Assembly: GCA_031987605.1 (NCBI GenBank)
Contig: DALZZF010000004.1
Span: 62,001 to 126,000, forward strand
From: JAFAGO01 sp031987605
GTDB taxonomy: Bacteria; Bacteroidota; Bacteroidia; Flavobacteriales; Weeksellaceae
Reading direction: 5' to 3'
Length of the DNA: 64,000 bases
Position numbers and translations under genes: made by a program. Shown in pieces: positions 36,183 through 43,143 of this stretch (positions within the stretch are counted from its first letter, which is position 1; every line of letters begins with the position of its first letter). A model generated the notes under the pieces. The model saw only the letters and a program-made list of their open reading frames with translations. It did not search any database and was not told where the DNA came from.

Positions 36183-36440
36183 ATGAAAAATTCAAATCTA
36201 AAAAGCGCGCTTGGTGCACTTGCAGTAGTCGGAGGAATTCTGGCGGTTAAAAAAATTGCAGAAAGGAAAAGATTCATGAAAGGAATTTTCAGCGAATACG
36301 GAATCAAAGAAAGATCACCATTCGCATTGGCCGATAAAATCCGCGAAATGAGCGATGAACAGTACGGCGAACTGAAAACCAAACTCAAAAATGAGTTTTC
36401 CGGAAAATGCTGCAAAACGCAGAAAGCAGCGAAAATTTAA
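36183..36440 (+). CDS. Small conserved-looking protein, sigma-factor linked
   Basis: 85 residues. An N-terminal hydrophobic segment (about 8-24, ALGALAVVGGILAV) is followed by a charged helix-rich region (SDEQYGELKTKLKNEF) and a Cys-Cys pair near the C-terminus (GKCCKTQK). The EYGIKERSPFALADKIREM part suggests a small folded module. No named family recognised. It is the last gene of the sigma factor cluster and is followed by a good terminator. Confidence 0.65.
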   Translation: MKNSNLKSALGALAVVGGILAVKKIAERKRFMKGIFSEYGIKERSPFALADKIREMSDEQYGELKTKLKNEFSGKCCKTQKAAKI

Positions 36441-36461
36441 CAATCGGTACCTTATCGAAAC

Positions 36462-36494
36462 AAAAGCAGAATCTTAGTTCTGCTTTTTTATTTT
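36462..36494 (+). terminator. Terminator of the sigma factor cluster
   Basis: AAAGCAGAA pairs with TTCTGCTTT around a 6-nt loop, followed by a T-run. The -7 box of the next gene (36498-36505) begins right after it. Confidence 0.85.
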
Positions 36495-36497
36495 GTG

Positions 36498-36505
36498 TAT
36501 TTTTG
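36498..36505 (+). promoter_or_regulatory. -7 box of the DnaJ-domain gene
   Basis: TATTTTTG fits TAnnTTTG and lies directly behind the preceding terminator. A TTA triplet in the terminator loop is at about -33 distance. The start codon TTG 36526 is 20 nt downstream. Confidence 0.5.
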
Positions 36506-36525
36506 CAAATCGAAGTTTCAACCTT

Positions 36526-37170
36526 TTGAAAGATTACTATTACTTTTTAGGCGTTCCGAACAATGCTTCTTCTGAAGACATCAAAAAAGCCTACCGAAAA
36601 CTTTCATTAAAATATCATCCTGATAAAAACGACAATGATGAATACTTTGAGCAGCGTTTTTTGGAAGTTCAGGAAGCCTACGAAACTTTAATCGATTCCG
36701 AAAAAAGAAGACTGTTCGATCAGAATTTCAGCCACCAGCAACGAAGCACAACCAGTTCGCTTCCGCCTTATATTAAAAAATTCATCGCTAATAAAATTCG
36801 TGCAAAAAAAGGAGAAGAAATCATCCTCAACTGGCAAACTCAAAATGCAGACGTGGTGAAAATTCTTCCATTCGGACTTGAAAAATCGTATGGCGAGCGC
36901 ACTTTTAAAATTACAGAATTCAAAGATGGAAAATTTCATCTCATGCTGCATGCAACGAATTCATATCTGAATAAAACTATTGTTCAGGCAATCACCATTA
37001 CTGAAATTTTTGAGGGAGATGCCGAGCGTTTCCGCAATGAAGTGGAAGAATTATTTTCTCAAAACCAGAAAAATCCACAAAAAGCAGGAACTCAAACTTT
37101 GTGGATTAAAATCTTAATCGGCATGATAGTAATGGCTTTAGCGCTGTATTTACTTTTGAAATCACACTAA
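36526..37170 (+). CDS. DnaJ-domain protein with C-terminal membrane anchor
   Basis: 214 residues from TTG 36526. The J domain occupies about residues 1-65 with the HPD motif (LKYHPDKND) that stimulates Hsp70 ATPase. A middle domain of unknown fold (about 85-185) follows, and a single TM helix closes the protein (about 192-210), so it would be tail-anchored with the J domain in the cytoplasm. No zinc-finger or classical DnaJ C-terminal domain, so it is a type III J protein. The longer frame to 36493 would run through the -7 box; TTG gives the usual MKDYYYFLGV N-terminus. Confidence 0.85.
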   Translation: MKDYYYFLGVPNNASSEDIKKAYRKLSLKYHPDKNDNDEYFEQRFLEVQEAYETLIDSEKRRLFDQNFSHQQRSTTSSLPPYIKKFIANKIRAKKGEEIILNWQTQNADVVKILPFGLEKSYGERTFKITEFKDGKFHLMLHATNSYLNKTIVQAITITEIFEGDAERFRNEVEELFSQNQKNPQKAGTQTLWIKILIGMIVMALALYLLLKSH

Positions 37171-37174
37171 CAGA

Positions 37175-37327
37175 TTACGCCATTTTCAGTCTGCCGGGAC
37201 ATTTTTTGCAACGTTTTCCCGTTTTAAATTTTTTGCAACATTTTTTCTTGGTGCACAGCATTTCTTCGTGTATAGAGTAGGCTGGAGCAAGTGGAGCAAT
37301 TTTAAATGCAACGATTGGAGAATTCAT
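37175..37327 (-). CDS. Small Cys/Lys-rich protein (50 aa)
   Basis: A 50-codon ORF with ATG 37327 and TAA 37175-37177. The second half is strikingly rich in Cys and Lys: CTKKKCC, then KRCKKCP, giving five cysteines in about 19 residues, a plausible metal-binding or nucleic-acid-binding knuckle. A consensus promoter (TTG, 18-nt spacer, TATATTTG) ends 5 nt before the ATG. It is convergent with the DnaJ gene, with only 4 bp between the stop codons. The family name is not known to me. Confidence 0.7.
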   Translation of the reverse strand: MNSPIVAFKIAPLAPAYSIHEEMLCTKKKCCKKFKTGKRCKKCPGRLKMA

Positions 37328-37332
37328 ATCTG

Positions 37333-37361
37333 CAAATATACATTTAATTAGAATAAATCAA
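37333..37361 (-). promoter_or_regulatory. Consensus promoter of the 50-aa protein gene
   Basis: TTG (37361-37359), 18-nt spacer, TATATTTG (37340-37333) on the minus strand. The box ends 5 nt from ATG 37327, so a leaderless mRNA is expected. Confidence 0.65.
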
Positions 37362-37447
37362 AATAGAAATAATAATTGTCGGTTAGAAAAACCACAAAAA
37401 AATTATCGTATTTCTTTCTCGCAAAATAAGTTTTTGTATCTTGAAAT

Positions 37448-38149
37448 ATGAAACAAAAAAAGAAACTGGTAGTACTCAGCGGTGCAGGAATTTCTGCAGA
37501 AAGTGGGATCAAAACTTTTCGGGACAGCAACGGTCTTTGGGAAAATCATCGTGTGGAAGATGTGGCAAGCCCGGAAGGTTTCGCCAAAAATCCGAAACTT
37601 GTATTTGATTTTTACAATTTAAGGAGACGCCAACTTAAGGATGTGTACCCTAATGATGCACATAAAATTCTCGCTGAATTGGAAAAAGATTTTGATGTCC
37701 AGATTATCACCCAAAATGTTGATGATCTCCATGAGCGTGCAGGTTCTTCAAAAGTGCTTCATTTGCATGGCGAACTGAAAAAAGCCAGACCGGTAAATTC
37801 TGATACCCAAATTATTCCGTGGGAAAAAGATCTGAATATCGGGGATCTGAGTTTTGATGGTATTCAACTGCGTCCCCATATTGTATGGTTTGGGGAAATG
37901 GTTCCCGAAATGGAAAATGCTGTTGATCTGGTTTCAGATGCGGATATTTTTCTGGTAATCGGGACTTCAATGCAAGTGTATCCGGCTGCGAGTTTAATTC
38001 ATTACATTCCTGAAAATTGTGAGGTTTTTGTTATTGACCCTCAGCTTTCCGGATCTTTAACCAAAACAGAAAATGCTTTTAAAAATACTGCTACAGAAGG
38101 TATGAAACTCTTGAAAGCCCGCCTGAAAGAAGGATTCTGTGGATTATAA
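37448..38149 (+). CDS. cobB: Sirtuin-type NAD-dependent protein deacylase (CobB/SIRT5-like)
   Basis: Removes acyl groups from lysine side chains using NAD. The 233-residue protein has GAGISAESGIKTFRD (12-26), the TQNVDDLHE motif and catalytic His107 in LHLHGEL. The FYNLRR stretch gives Y56 and R59, the pair that in CobB/SIRT5 accepts succinyl or malonyl groups, so desuccinylase activity is likely. The structural zinc cysteines usually found after the catalytic His are absent: the segment from HGEL to VWFGE contains no Cys. The protein is otherwise full length, so this seems a natural zinc-less form. Confidence 0.92.
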   Translation: MKQKKKLVVLSGAGISAESGIKTFRDSNGLWENHRVEDVASPEGFAKNPKLVFDFYNLRRRQLKDVYPNDAHKILAELEKDFDVQIITQNVDDLHERAGSSKVLHLHGELKKARPVNSDTQIIPWEKDLNIGDLSFDGIQLRPHIVWFGEMVPEMENAVDLVSDADIFLVIGTSMQVYPAASLIHYIPENCEVFVIDPQLSGSLTKTENAFKNTATEGMKLLKARLKEGFCGL

Positions 38150-38166
38150 AATAAATTACAAATTAT

Positions 38167-38195
38167 AAAACCACCCGAAAATCGGATGGTTTTAC
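38167..38195 (+). terminator. Terminator after cobB
   Basis: AAAACCACCCGA pairs with TCGGATGGTTTT (one G-U pair), followed by a short T-run and AT-rich DNA. Confidence 0.65.
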
Positions 38196-38268
38196 TGCAT
38201 TTGAAAAAATATGAAGAGTGGTTATTAGTTTTACAGTACAAATCTATAACTGATTTTTCCCGTAAACT

Positions 38269-38308
38269 AATGAAAAACACTTTCTGTGTAAGGGAAAAAC
38301 ACCTTTTC
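38269..38308. promoter_or_regulatory. Tandem GAAAAACAC motifs downstream of the two-component operon
   Basis: GAAAAACAC occurs at 38272-38280 and 38294-38302, two helical turns apart. The second copy lies in an AAGG-GAAAAACA-CCTT palindrome like the one in the operon promoter at 40981-41007. Candidate regulator binding sites. Confidence 0.35.
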
Positions 38309-38332
38309 AAAAAAAAACCGGCACATACCGGT
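38307..38332 (-). terminator. Terminator downstream of the two-component operon
   Basis: On the minus strand ACCGG/CCGGT (38332-38328, 38321-38317) around a 6-nt loop is followed by nine T. It lies about 80 bp beyond the response regulator stop. Confidence 0.7.
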
Positions 38333-38390
38333 AATTCTTTATCATCACTTGTGTTTCTGTTTTACAAAATTCAAAAATTTATCTTTGCAA

Positions 38391-38414
38391 AAAAAGAGTG
38401 AAAACACCCTTTTT
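38391..38414. promoter_or_regulatory. Palindrome at the 3' end of the response regulator gene
   Basis: AAAAAGAGTG-AAAA-CACCCTTTTT, a 10-bp inverted repeat with one mismatch, overlaps the stop codon region. It resembles the operator-like palindrome at 40981-41007 but could also act as a weak terminator on the minus strand (T-run present). A plus-strand TATCTTTG box lies just left of it (38380-38387), with no credible gene behind it. Confidence 0.4.
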
Positions 38415-39057
38415 ACAACATATTGTTTTTCAATACAAAAAGAACAATTCCTACTCTGCTTTTTACATTCAACTTGGCAAAAACCGAATCCCGATAACCG
38501 TCAATAGTTCTTGGACTCAAGCACATTTTATCAGCAATTTCCTTATAGGTAAGTTCTGTACACGCCAATTTCATAAATTCAATTTCAGGAGGACGGAGTT
38601 CACTCAAAATCTCTTTTAGTTTTGTTTCTTCGGATCTTACTTTTAGAAGACTTTGTGTAACCACATCTGTGTAAAAAGTTCCGTTTTTACTTACGATATC
38701 AATCGCATTAAATAGGATTTCAGGAGACATATCTTTCAATAAATATCCTTTTGCTCCTGCTTTTAGCATCTGAATAATGGTGTTTTCGTTGTCTTCCATT
38801 GTCAGTGCAATTACTTTTATTTCCGGGTGCAAATGGCTGATTTCAAGAGTGGTTTCAATCCCGTTCTTTACCGGCATATTAATATCCATTAACACCACTT
38901 CAGGCAAAACGGTTGCTTTATTAATTGATTCAAGGAAATTTTCACCGTTATTGGAATTTATAATTACTTCGAAATTTTCATTTGAAGAAATCATATTTTC
39001 AATTGCTTTCGATACCAGTTGATGATCATCTACAATCGCAATTTTGGTTTTATTCAT
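38413..39057 (-). CDS. NarL/LuxR-family response regulator
   Basis: 214 residues. Receiver domain (about 1-125) with acidic pocket DD (10-11), phospho-acceptor D58 in VLMDINMP and the switch residue region ALTMED plus KGYLLKD. C-terminal GerE/LuxR helix-turn-helix (about 145-205) with TYKEIADKMCLSPRTIDGYRDSVFAKL. It is cognate by position to the histidine kinase 4 bp upstream. It is the last gene of a tight four-gene minus-strand operon. Confidence 0.92.
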   Translation of the reverse strand: MNKTKIAIVDDHQLVSKAIENMISSNENFEVIINSNNGENFLESINKATVLPEVVLMDINMPVKNGIETTLEISHLHPEIKVIALTMEDNENTIIQMLKAGAKGYLLKDMSPEILFNAIDIVSKNGTFYTDVVTQSLLKVRSEETKLKEILSELRPPEIEFMKLACTELTYKEIADKMCLSPRTIDGYRDSVFAKLNVKSRVGIVLFVLKNNML

Positions 39058-39061
39058 CAGG

Positions 39062-39829
39062 TTATTTTTTATAATTAATGGTAATGCGTGTTCCTAAATT
39101 TTTGGTGGACTTAATGTCCAAAACCGCCCCAATCAGTTTTGCTCTGTTGCTCATATTTTTCAAACCGCTTCCCGATTCAATTTCCCGCCCAAACAAAAAA
39201 CCTTTTCCATCATCCTCAATCATCACTTTCAGTTGCTCCTTTCGATCTTCAATATCAATTTTAATCTTTTTTGCATTGGCGTGTTTTAAGGAATTATTTA
39301 TACATTCCTGAATAATTCTGAACAGGATAAGGCTGTGTTTTGAATTAATATCAACATCCTGAATATTAGTATTAAAGTCTACGTCAACCAATTTTAGTTT
39401 TTCAATACGCTGGATTTCTTTTTCCAAAGAATCTATAATTCCAAAATGAACGATATTTTCGGTAATAAATGTCTTGGAAAGATTACGAATGTCCTGAATA
39501 CACTCGCCTATGAGCTGGTTCACCTCATCAAACATTTCCTGATCTTCATTTCCGGAAACAGAAAGAGACCGACTGGTCATCATTTTGGCCACGGAAAGTT
39601 TTTGCCCCAGATCATCGTGAAGCTCCTGCCCGATATAATTAAGCGTTTGTTCTTTGATTTCAATTTGTGATGCTGCCAATTCTCTTTCAAAAAAGGCTTC
39701 TTTTATTTTTTGATTATAAATAAATTCTGCCTTTTTCCTTAAAAATACAGAATAAATCATAAACATAATGCAGACTACTAAAAGTATAGCAATCGTAGAT
39801 AAAATGATGAGAACATCGGTATCACCCAT
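39062..39829 (-). CDS. Sensor histidine kinase, HisKA_3 type, without a sensory domain
   Basis: 255 residues. One N-terminal TM helix (about 7-29), a coiled-coil-like linker, dimerisation/phospho-acceptor domain with H71 in IGQELHDDLGQKLS, and an HATPase_c domain (N box HSLILFRIIQECINNSLKHA; DDGKGF; GSGLKNM). No periplasmic or PAS domain, so the signal must come from another protein; the 7-TM protein 8 bp upstream in the operon is the obvious candidate (inference). Confidence 0.9.
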   Translation of the reverse strand: MGDTDVLIILSTIAILLVVCIMFMIYSVFLRKKAEFIYNQKIKEAFFERELAASQIEIKEQTLNYIGQELHDDLGQKLSVAKMMTSRSLSVSGNEDQEMFDEVNQLIGECIQDIRNLSKTFITENIVHFGIIDSLEKEIQRIEKLKLVDVDFNTNIQDVDINSKHSLILFRIIQECINNSLKHANAKKIKIDIEDRKEQLKVMIEDDGKGFLFGREIESGSGLKNMSNRAKLIGAVLDIKSTKNLGTRITINYKK

Positions 39830-39837
39830 TATATTTT

Positions 39838-40488
39838 TTAATTATCTAAAACATTCCGGCTCCTAAATGTACCATAACTCAGAATACCATATCCAATCAG
39901 GTTTATAAAAAACACGAGTATCATATATACATTCCTGTTCACTTTTGTTTCCACACTGTTGACAAATAAAAGTACCGGAAGTAATCCCACAAACAAAACA
40001 ATCAAACTTAAACTCACCCAAAATGGAAAGTAATTCTTGATATTTAAAATAGCATCAGAATTAAAAGTGTCATATAAAAATAACGAAATTGATACCATTA
40101 ATAATACAATCTCAAAAAAATAAAAATAAATAGGAAAAGTCATAAAAAACTCTTCTTTATCTATTAAAGCCATTATTGCAAAGACCAAAATAAATAAAAA
40201 AATCACTATTTTTTGAATCCATCTGAGAAACTTAGTTTTTATAAAAAAAAGAAAGTAAAAATAGAATAGTAAAAAACTGAAAAAATTAATAAAAATAACA
40301 AAGATTGGAGTTGTGTTCGCATTGGAAAACTTTGAATTGTAAAATAATGAAATTAAATTAGTCATCAACATAGTAAAAAGTGATATTAAAATACACCACT
40401 TCCCCTTTCCTAATATCTTCCAGTTTAAGATAATTCCGATTATGGGAATAATCATTACCCCTACTGTTACAATTCTTATCCACTCCAT
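39838..40488 (-). CDS. Seven-TM protein of unknown function
   Basis: 216 residues, almost entirely membrane: seven hydrophobic segments at about 1-23, 31-53, 61-86, 90-109, 115-143, 154-178 and 184-208, joined by short loops with few charged residues. No catalytic motif or named domain is recognised. It lies between a small soluble protein gene (10 bp upstream) and the domain-poor histidine kinase (8 bp downstream). It may form the sensing part of a split receptor. AT-rich codon use (many Phe/Ile) follows from the membrane composition. Confidence 0.75.
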   Translation of the reverse strand: MEWIRIVTVGVMIIPIIGIILNWKILGKGKWCILISLFTMLMTNLISLFYNSKFSNANTTPIFVIFINFFSFLLFYFYFLFFIKTKFLRWIQKIVIFLFILVFAIMALIDKEEFFMTFPIYFYFFEIVLLMVSISLFLYDTFNSDAILNIKNYFPFWVSLSLIVLFVGLLPVLLFVNSVETKVNRNVYMILVFFINLIGYGILSYGTFRSRNVLDN

Positions 40489-40498
40489 CGTAAAATTT

Positions 40499-40927
40499 TT
40501 ATATATAAGGAGGACAAATCGTTGCGAAATTCATGGCTGAAATACCTTTAATTTCTTGGTTCCCCGATGTATTTTTATCTTCTTCCACCTCCGCTGAAAT
40601 GGATATCGTTTTTGTCGTCGGAATCAGACAAACGGTCTGGTATCCTTTCGTATTTGCTTTTTGTAACGGACCTATCGTTCGGTCTTCAGGATATTGTCCT
40701 AACTTAATTTTCAGTCCAAGTTCCTTTAATCCCAGATTTTTGGCTTCTCTTTTCACATAAGCAATATATTCTTCAATCACTTCAAGCGGAAACCAAAATT
40801 CTTTAGCATCAGGAGTTGATGCATCCCTTTTAGAATTAATGTAACTATAATTCTTTCGGTCATAAATACTCACCAGCTCTTTCACCAGCTGCGAGCTAAT
40901 AAAATGTTCTCTGTAATCGGTTGACAT
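40499..40927 (-). CDS. Small soluble protein of unknown function heading the two-component operon
   Basis: 142 residues, no signal peptide or TM. Features: an N-terminal helix (EHFISSQLVKELVSIYDR), FWFPLEVIEEYIAYVKREAKNLGL, then KIKLGQYPED, a GYQTVCLIPTT strand and a C-terminal MNFATICPPYI with a Cys-Pro-Pro. The pattern looks like an alpha/beta fold. I do not recognise a named family; similar proteins are, from memory, left as hypothetical in Bacteroidota. First gene of the operon, 10 bp before the 7-TM gene. Confidence 0.75.
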   Translation of the reverse strand: MSTDYREHFISSQLVKELVSIYDRKNYSYINSKRDASTPDAKEFWFPLEVIEEYIAYVKREAKNLGLKELGLKIKLGQYPEDRTIGPLQKANTKGYQTVCLIPTTKTISISAEVEEDKNTSGNQEIKGISAMNFATICPPYI

Positions 40928-40955
40928 AATTATTGTTTTTAATATTATTTGAAAG

Positions 40956-41007
40956 CAAATTTATCTATATTTGAATTCGTAAAAAAAGGGAAAAACACCT
41001 TTTTTTG
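40956..41007 (-). promoter_or_regulatory. Promoter and candidate operator of the two-component operon
   Basis: Minus-strand -7 box TAAATTTG (40963-40956), about 28 nt before ATG 40927. Upstream, 40981-41007 is a perfect palindrome: AAAAAAAGG, 8-nt centre GAAAAACA, CCTTTTTTT. Its centre is at about -45 from the predicted start of transcription, the classical place for a class II activator site. Related motifs occur at 38.27-38.41 kb. A plus-strand TATATTTG (40966-40973) overlaps. Confidence 0.45.
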
Positions 41008-41159
41008 AAGGTTATTTAATTTATTTCTCAATATTCAATAAGGATTTTTTGTCCATTAGATACATTTTCAACATTTTATAAAATAAAACACTAATAAAAA
41101 AAGTTCACTCTAAAGATTAAATCACCTCTAAAAAATAAAACAAGAACTAATTATAAACC

Positions 41160-41834
41160 ATGAGTTTGAACATTCTAAAGCAAAACTATCAAAAAATCAA
41201 AAATCTTTTACCGGAAAATGTACAATTAATCGCGGTTTCCAAAACGCATTCGGTAGAATCCATTCAGAAAATTTACGATTGCGGACAAAGAATTTTCGGC
41301 GAGAACAAAGTTCAGGAACTTACGGAAAAATATCCGTTGCTTCCAGAAGACATTCGCTGGCATCTGATTGGGCATCTTCAAACCAATAAAGTAAAATATA
41401 TCGCCGAATTTATAGATACCATTGAAAGTGTGGATTCAGAAAAATTATTGCAGGAAATCGACAAACAAGCGGCAAAATACCAGCGGAAAATTAAGGTTTT
41501 ACTTCAAATAAAAATTGCCGAAGAAGATACAAAATTTGGATTAACAAAAGAAGAAGCCGAGCAGATTTTTACCCAATATCTCAATGGTGAATTTCCGAAT
41601 ATTGAACTTACGGGATTAATGGGAATGGCCACCTTTACCGAAAATCAGTTACAAGTAAAGCAGGAATTCAGCAAACTGAAAAAAATATTTGACGAATTTT
41701 CTCTTCGCAAACCATTACAAACTCTTTCTATGGGAATGAGCGACGATTTTCCTCTTGCCATTGAATGCGGTTCAAACTCGGTTCGCGTAGGATCTGCAAT
41801 TTTCGGTCACCGAAATTACAATTCTGCCAATTAG
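41160..41834 (+). CDS. YggS/PLPBP-family pyridoxal phosphate-binding protein
   Basis: 224-residue member of the PLP homeostasis protein family, an alanine racemase-like barrel without racemase activity. The PLP lysine is K28 in LIAVSKTH. FGENKVQE, WHLIGHLQTNK and the C-terminal SMGMSDDF and VRVGSAIFG blocks are typical. Full length. It binds and distributes PLP in the cytoplasm. No partner gene nearby; an NtrC-like regulator follows after 62 bp. Confidence 0.94.
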   Translation: MSLNILKQNYQKIKNLLPENVQLIAVSKTHSVESIQKIYDCGQRIFGENKVQELTEKYPLLPEDIRWHLIGHLQTNKVKYIAEFIDTIESVDSEKLLQEIDKQAAKYQRKIKVLLQIKIAEEDTKFGLTKEEAEQIFTQYLNGEFPNIELTGLMGMATFTENQLQVKQEFSKLKKIFDEFSLRKPLQTLSMGMSDDFPLAIECGSNSVRVGSAIFGHRNYNSAN

Positions 41835-41896
41835 GTATAATTATTGCTGCAAAATAGAAAATTTTAGTACAAAAAGAATTCAAACACATTCGCGAT

Positions 41897-43081
41897 ATGC
41901 AGAAAATTTTAATTGTTGAGGACGAAAAAACCATTTCCGGAGTACTCGAAAATATTTTAAAGGAAGAACTTCCGGATTACGAATTTGCAGTTGCAGAAGA
42001 CGGTCTTGAAGGATACAAACAAATCGAAAAGGAAGACTTCGCTTTGGTACTTTCCGATATTAAAATGCCGAAAATGTCCGGAACAGAACTTCTGAAGCAA
42101 AGCCTTGCTATGAAACCGGACACCACTTTCATCATGATTTCCGGACATGCCGATATTGATACTGCGGTTTCTACGCTGAAAGACGGCGCTTATGATTTTA
42201 TTTCCAAACCGATTGACATCAACCGTTTGATTACGAGCGTAAAAAATGCTCTGGACAAAAGAATACTCTCCAAAGAAAACCGAAATCTGCAATCCGAAAA
42301 CAAAAACCTGAAAAAGAAAGTCAGCAAAAAATATCAAATGATTGGCGAAAGTCCTGTTTTGAAGAAAATTCAGGATATGATCGACAAAGTAGCTTCTTCT
42401 GATGCAAGAGTTTTGATTACAGGACCAAACGGTGCCGGGAAAGAATTGGTGGCACACGCCATACATGCACAAAGCGACCGTTCAAAAGGTCCGATGATTG
42501 AGGTAAACTGCGCTGCAATCCCTTCCGAACTTATTGAATCTGAATTATTTGGACACATAAAAGGTTCATTTACCGGAGCCATTAAAGACAAACAGGGAAA
42601 ATTTGAACTCGCCGATCACGGAACTATTTTTCTTGATGAAATCGGAGATATGAGCCTGATTGCACAGGCAAAGGTGCTCCGTGCATTGCAGGAAAGCAAA
42701 GTTTCGCCCGTGGGAAGCGACAAAGAAGTAAAAGTTGATGTACGCGTAATTGCGGCAACCAATAAAGATATGCAGAAAGAAATTCAGGAAGGAAGATTCC
42801 GGGAAGACCTTTATCACCGCCTTTCCGTGATTGAAATTTATGTACCGCCTTTGGATGAAAGAAAAGAAGATATTCCGCTTCTGGTGGATCATTTCACTCG
42901 GAATATTGCAGAAGAACACGGAAACAGCCCAAAAGAATTTGCAGATTCTGCGATAAAAAAACTTCAAACTTTTTCCTGGACCGGAAATATCCGTGAACTT
43001 CGTAACGTAGTCGAAAGACTCGTTATTTTGGGAGGAAATCCTGTAACAGAAGAAGATGTAGTAAGTTTCGTACGAAAATAA
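41897..43081 (+). CDS. NtrC-like sigma-54-type response regulator lacking a C-terminal HTH
   Basis: 394 residues. Receiver domain (D54 in LVLSDIKMP), then an AAA+ sigma-54 interaction domain with GESP, Walker A GPNGAGKE (176-183; usual form GETGTGKE), the sigma-54 loop as GSFTGA (223-228; usual form GAFTGA), Walker B FLDEIGD (245-251), and the R-finger region GRFREDLYHRL. The protein ends at about the AAA+ lid (VTEEDVVSF), so the Fis-type DNA-binding domain is missing. Either it activates without site-specific binding or it does another job. A strong terminator follows. Confidence 0.9.
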   Translation: MQKILIVEDEKTISGVLENILKEELPDYEFAVAEDGLEGYKQIEKEDFALVLSDIKMPKMSGTELLKQSLAMKPDTTFIMISGHADIDTAVSTLKDGAYDFISKPIDINRLITSVKNALDKRILSKENRNLQSENKNLKKKVSKKYQMIGESPVLKKIQDMIDKVASSDARVLITGPNGAGKELVAHAIHAQSDRSKGPMIEVNCAAIPSELIESELFGHIKGSFTGAIKDKQGKFELADHGTIFLDEIGDMSLIAQAKVLRALQESKVSPVGSDKEVKVDVRVIAATNKDMQKEIQEGRFREDLYHRLSVIEIYVPPLDERKEDIPLLVDHFTRNIAEEHGNSPKEFADSAIKKLQTFSWTGNIRELRNVVERLVILGGNPVTEEDVVSFVRK

Positions 43082-43108
43082 AAAAAACAAATACATATCA
43101 ATAAACCC

Positions 43109-43143
43109 AAAAGTTTGCGGTAATTTTGCCGCAAACTTTTTTT
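43109..43143 (+). terminator. Terminator whose loop is the next promoter's -7 box
   Basis: AAAAGTTTGCGG (43109-43120) pairs perfectly with CCGCAAACTTTT (43129-43140), and TTT follows. The 8-nt loop is exactly TAATTTTG, a TAnnTTTG box, and the GTG start of the MATE gene follows the T-run at 43144. Confidence 0.8.

Noticed and set aside
38398..38619. 73-codon plus-strand ORF behind a TATCTTTG box
   Set aside because: Antisense to the conserved HTH region of the response regulator; the box is more likely chance or part of the palindrome region.
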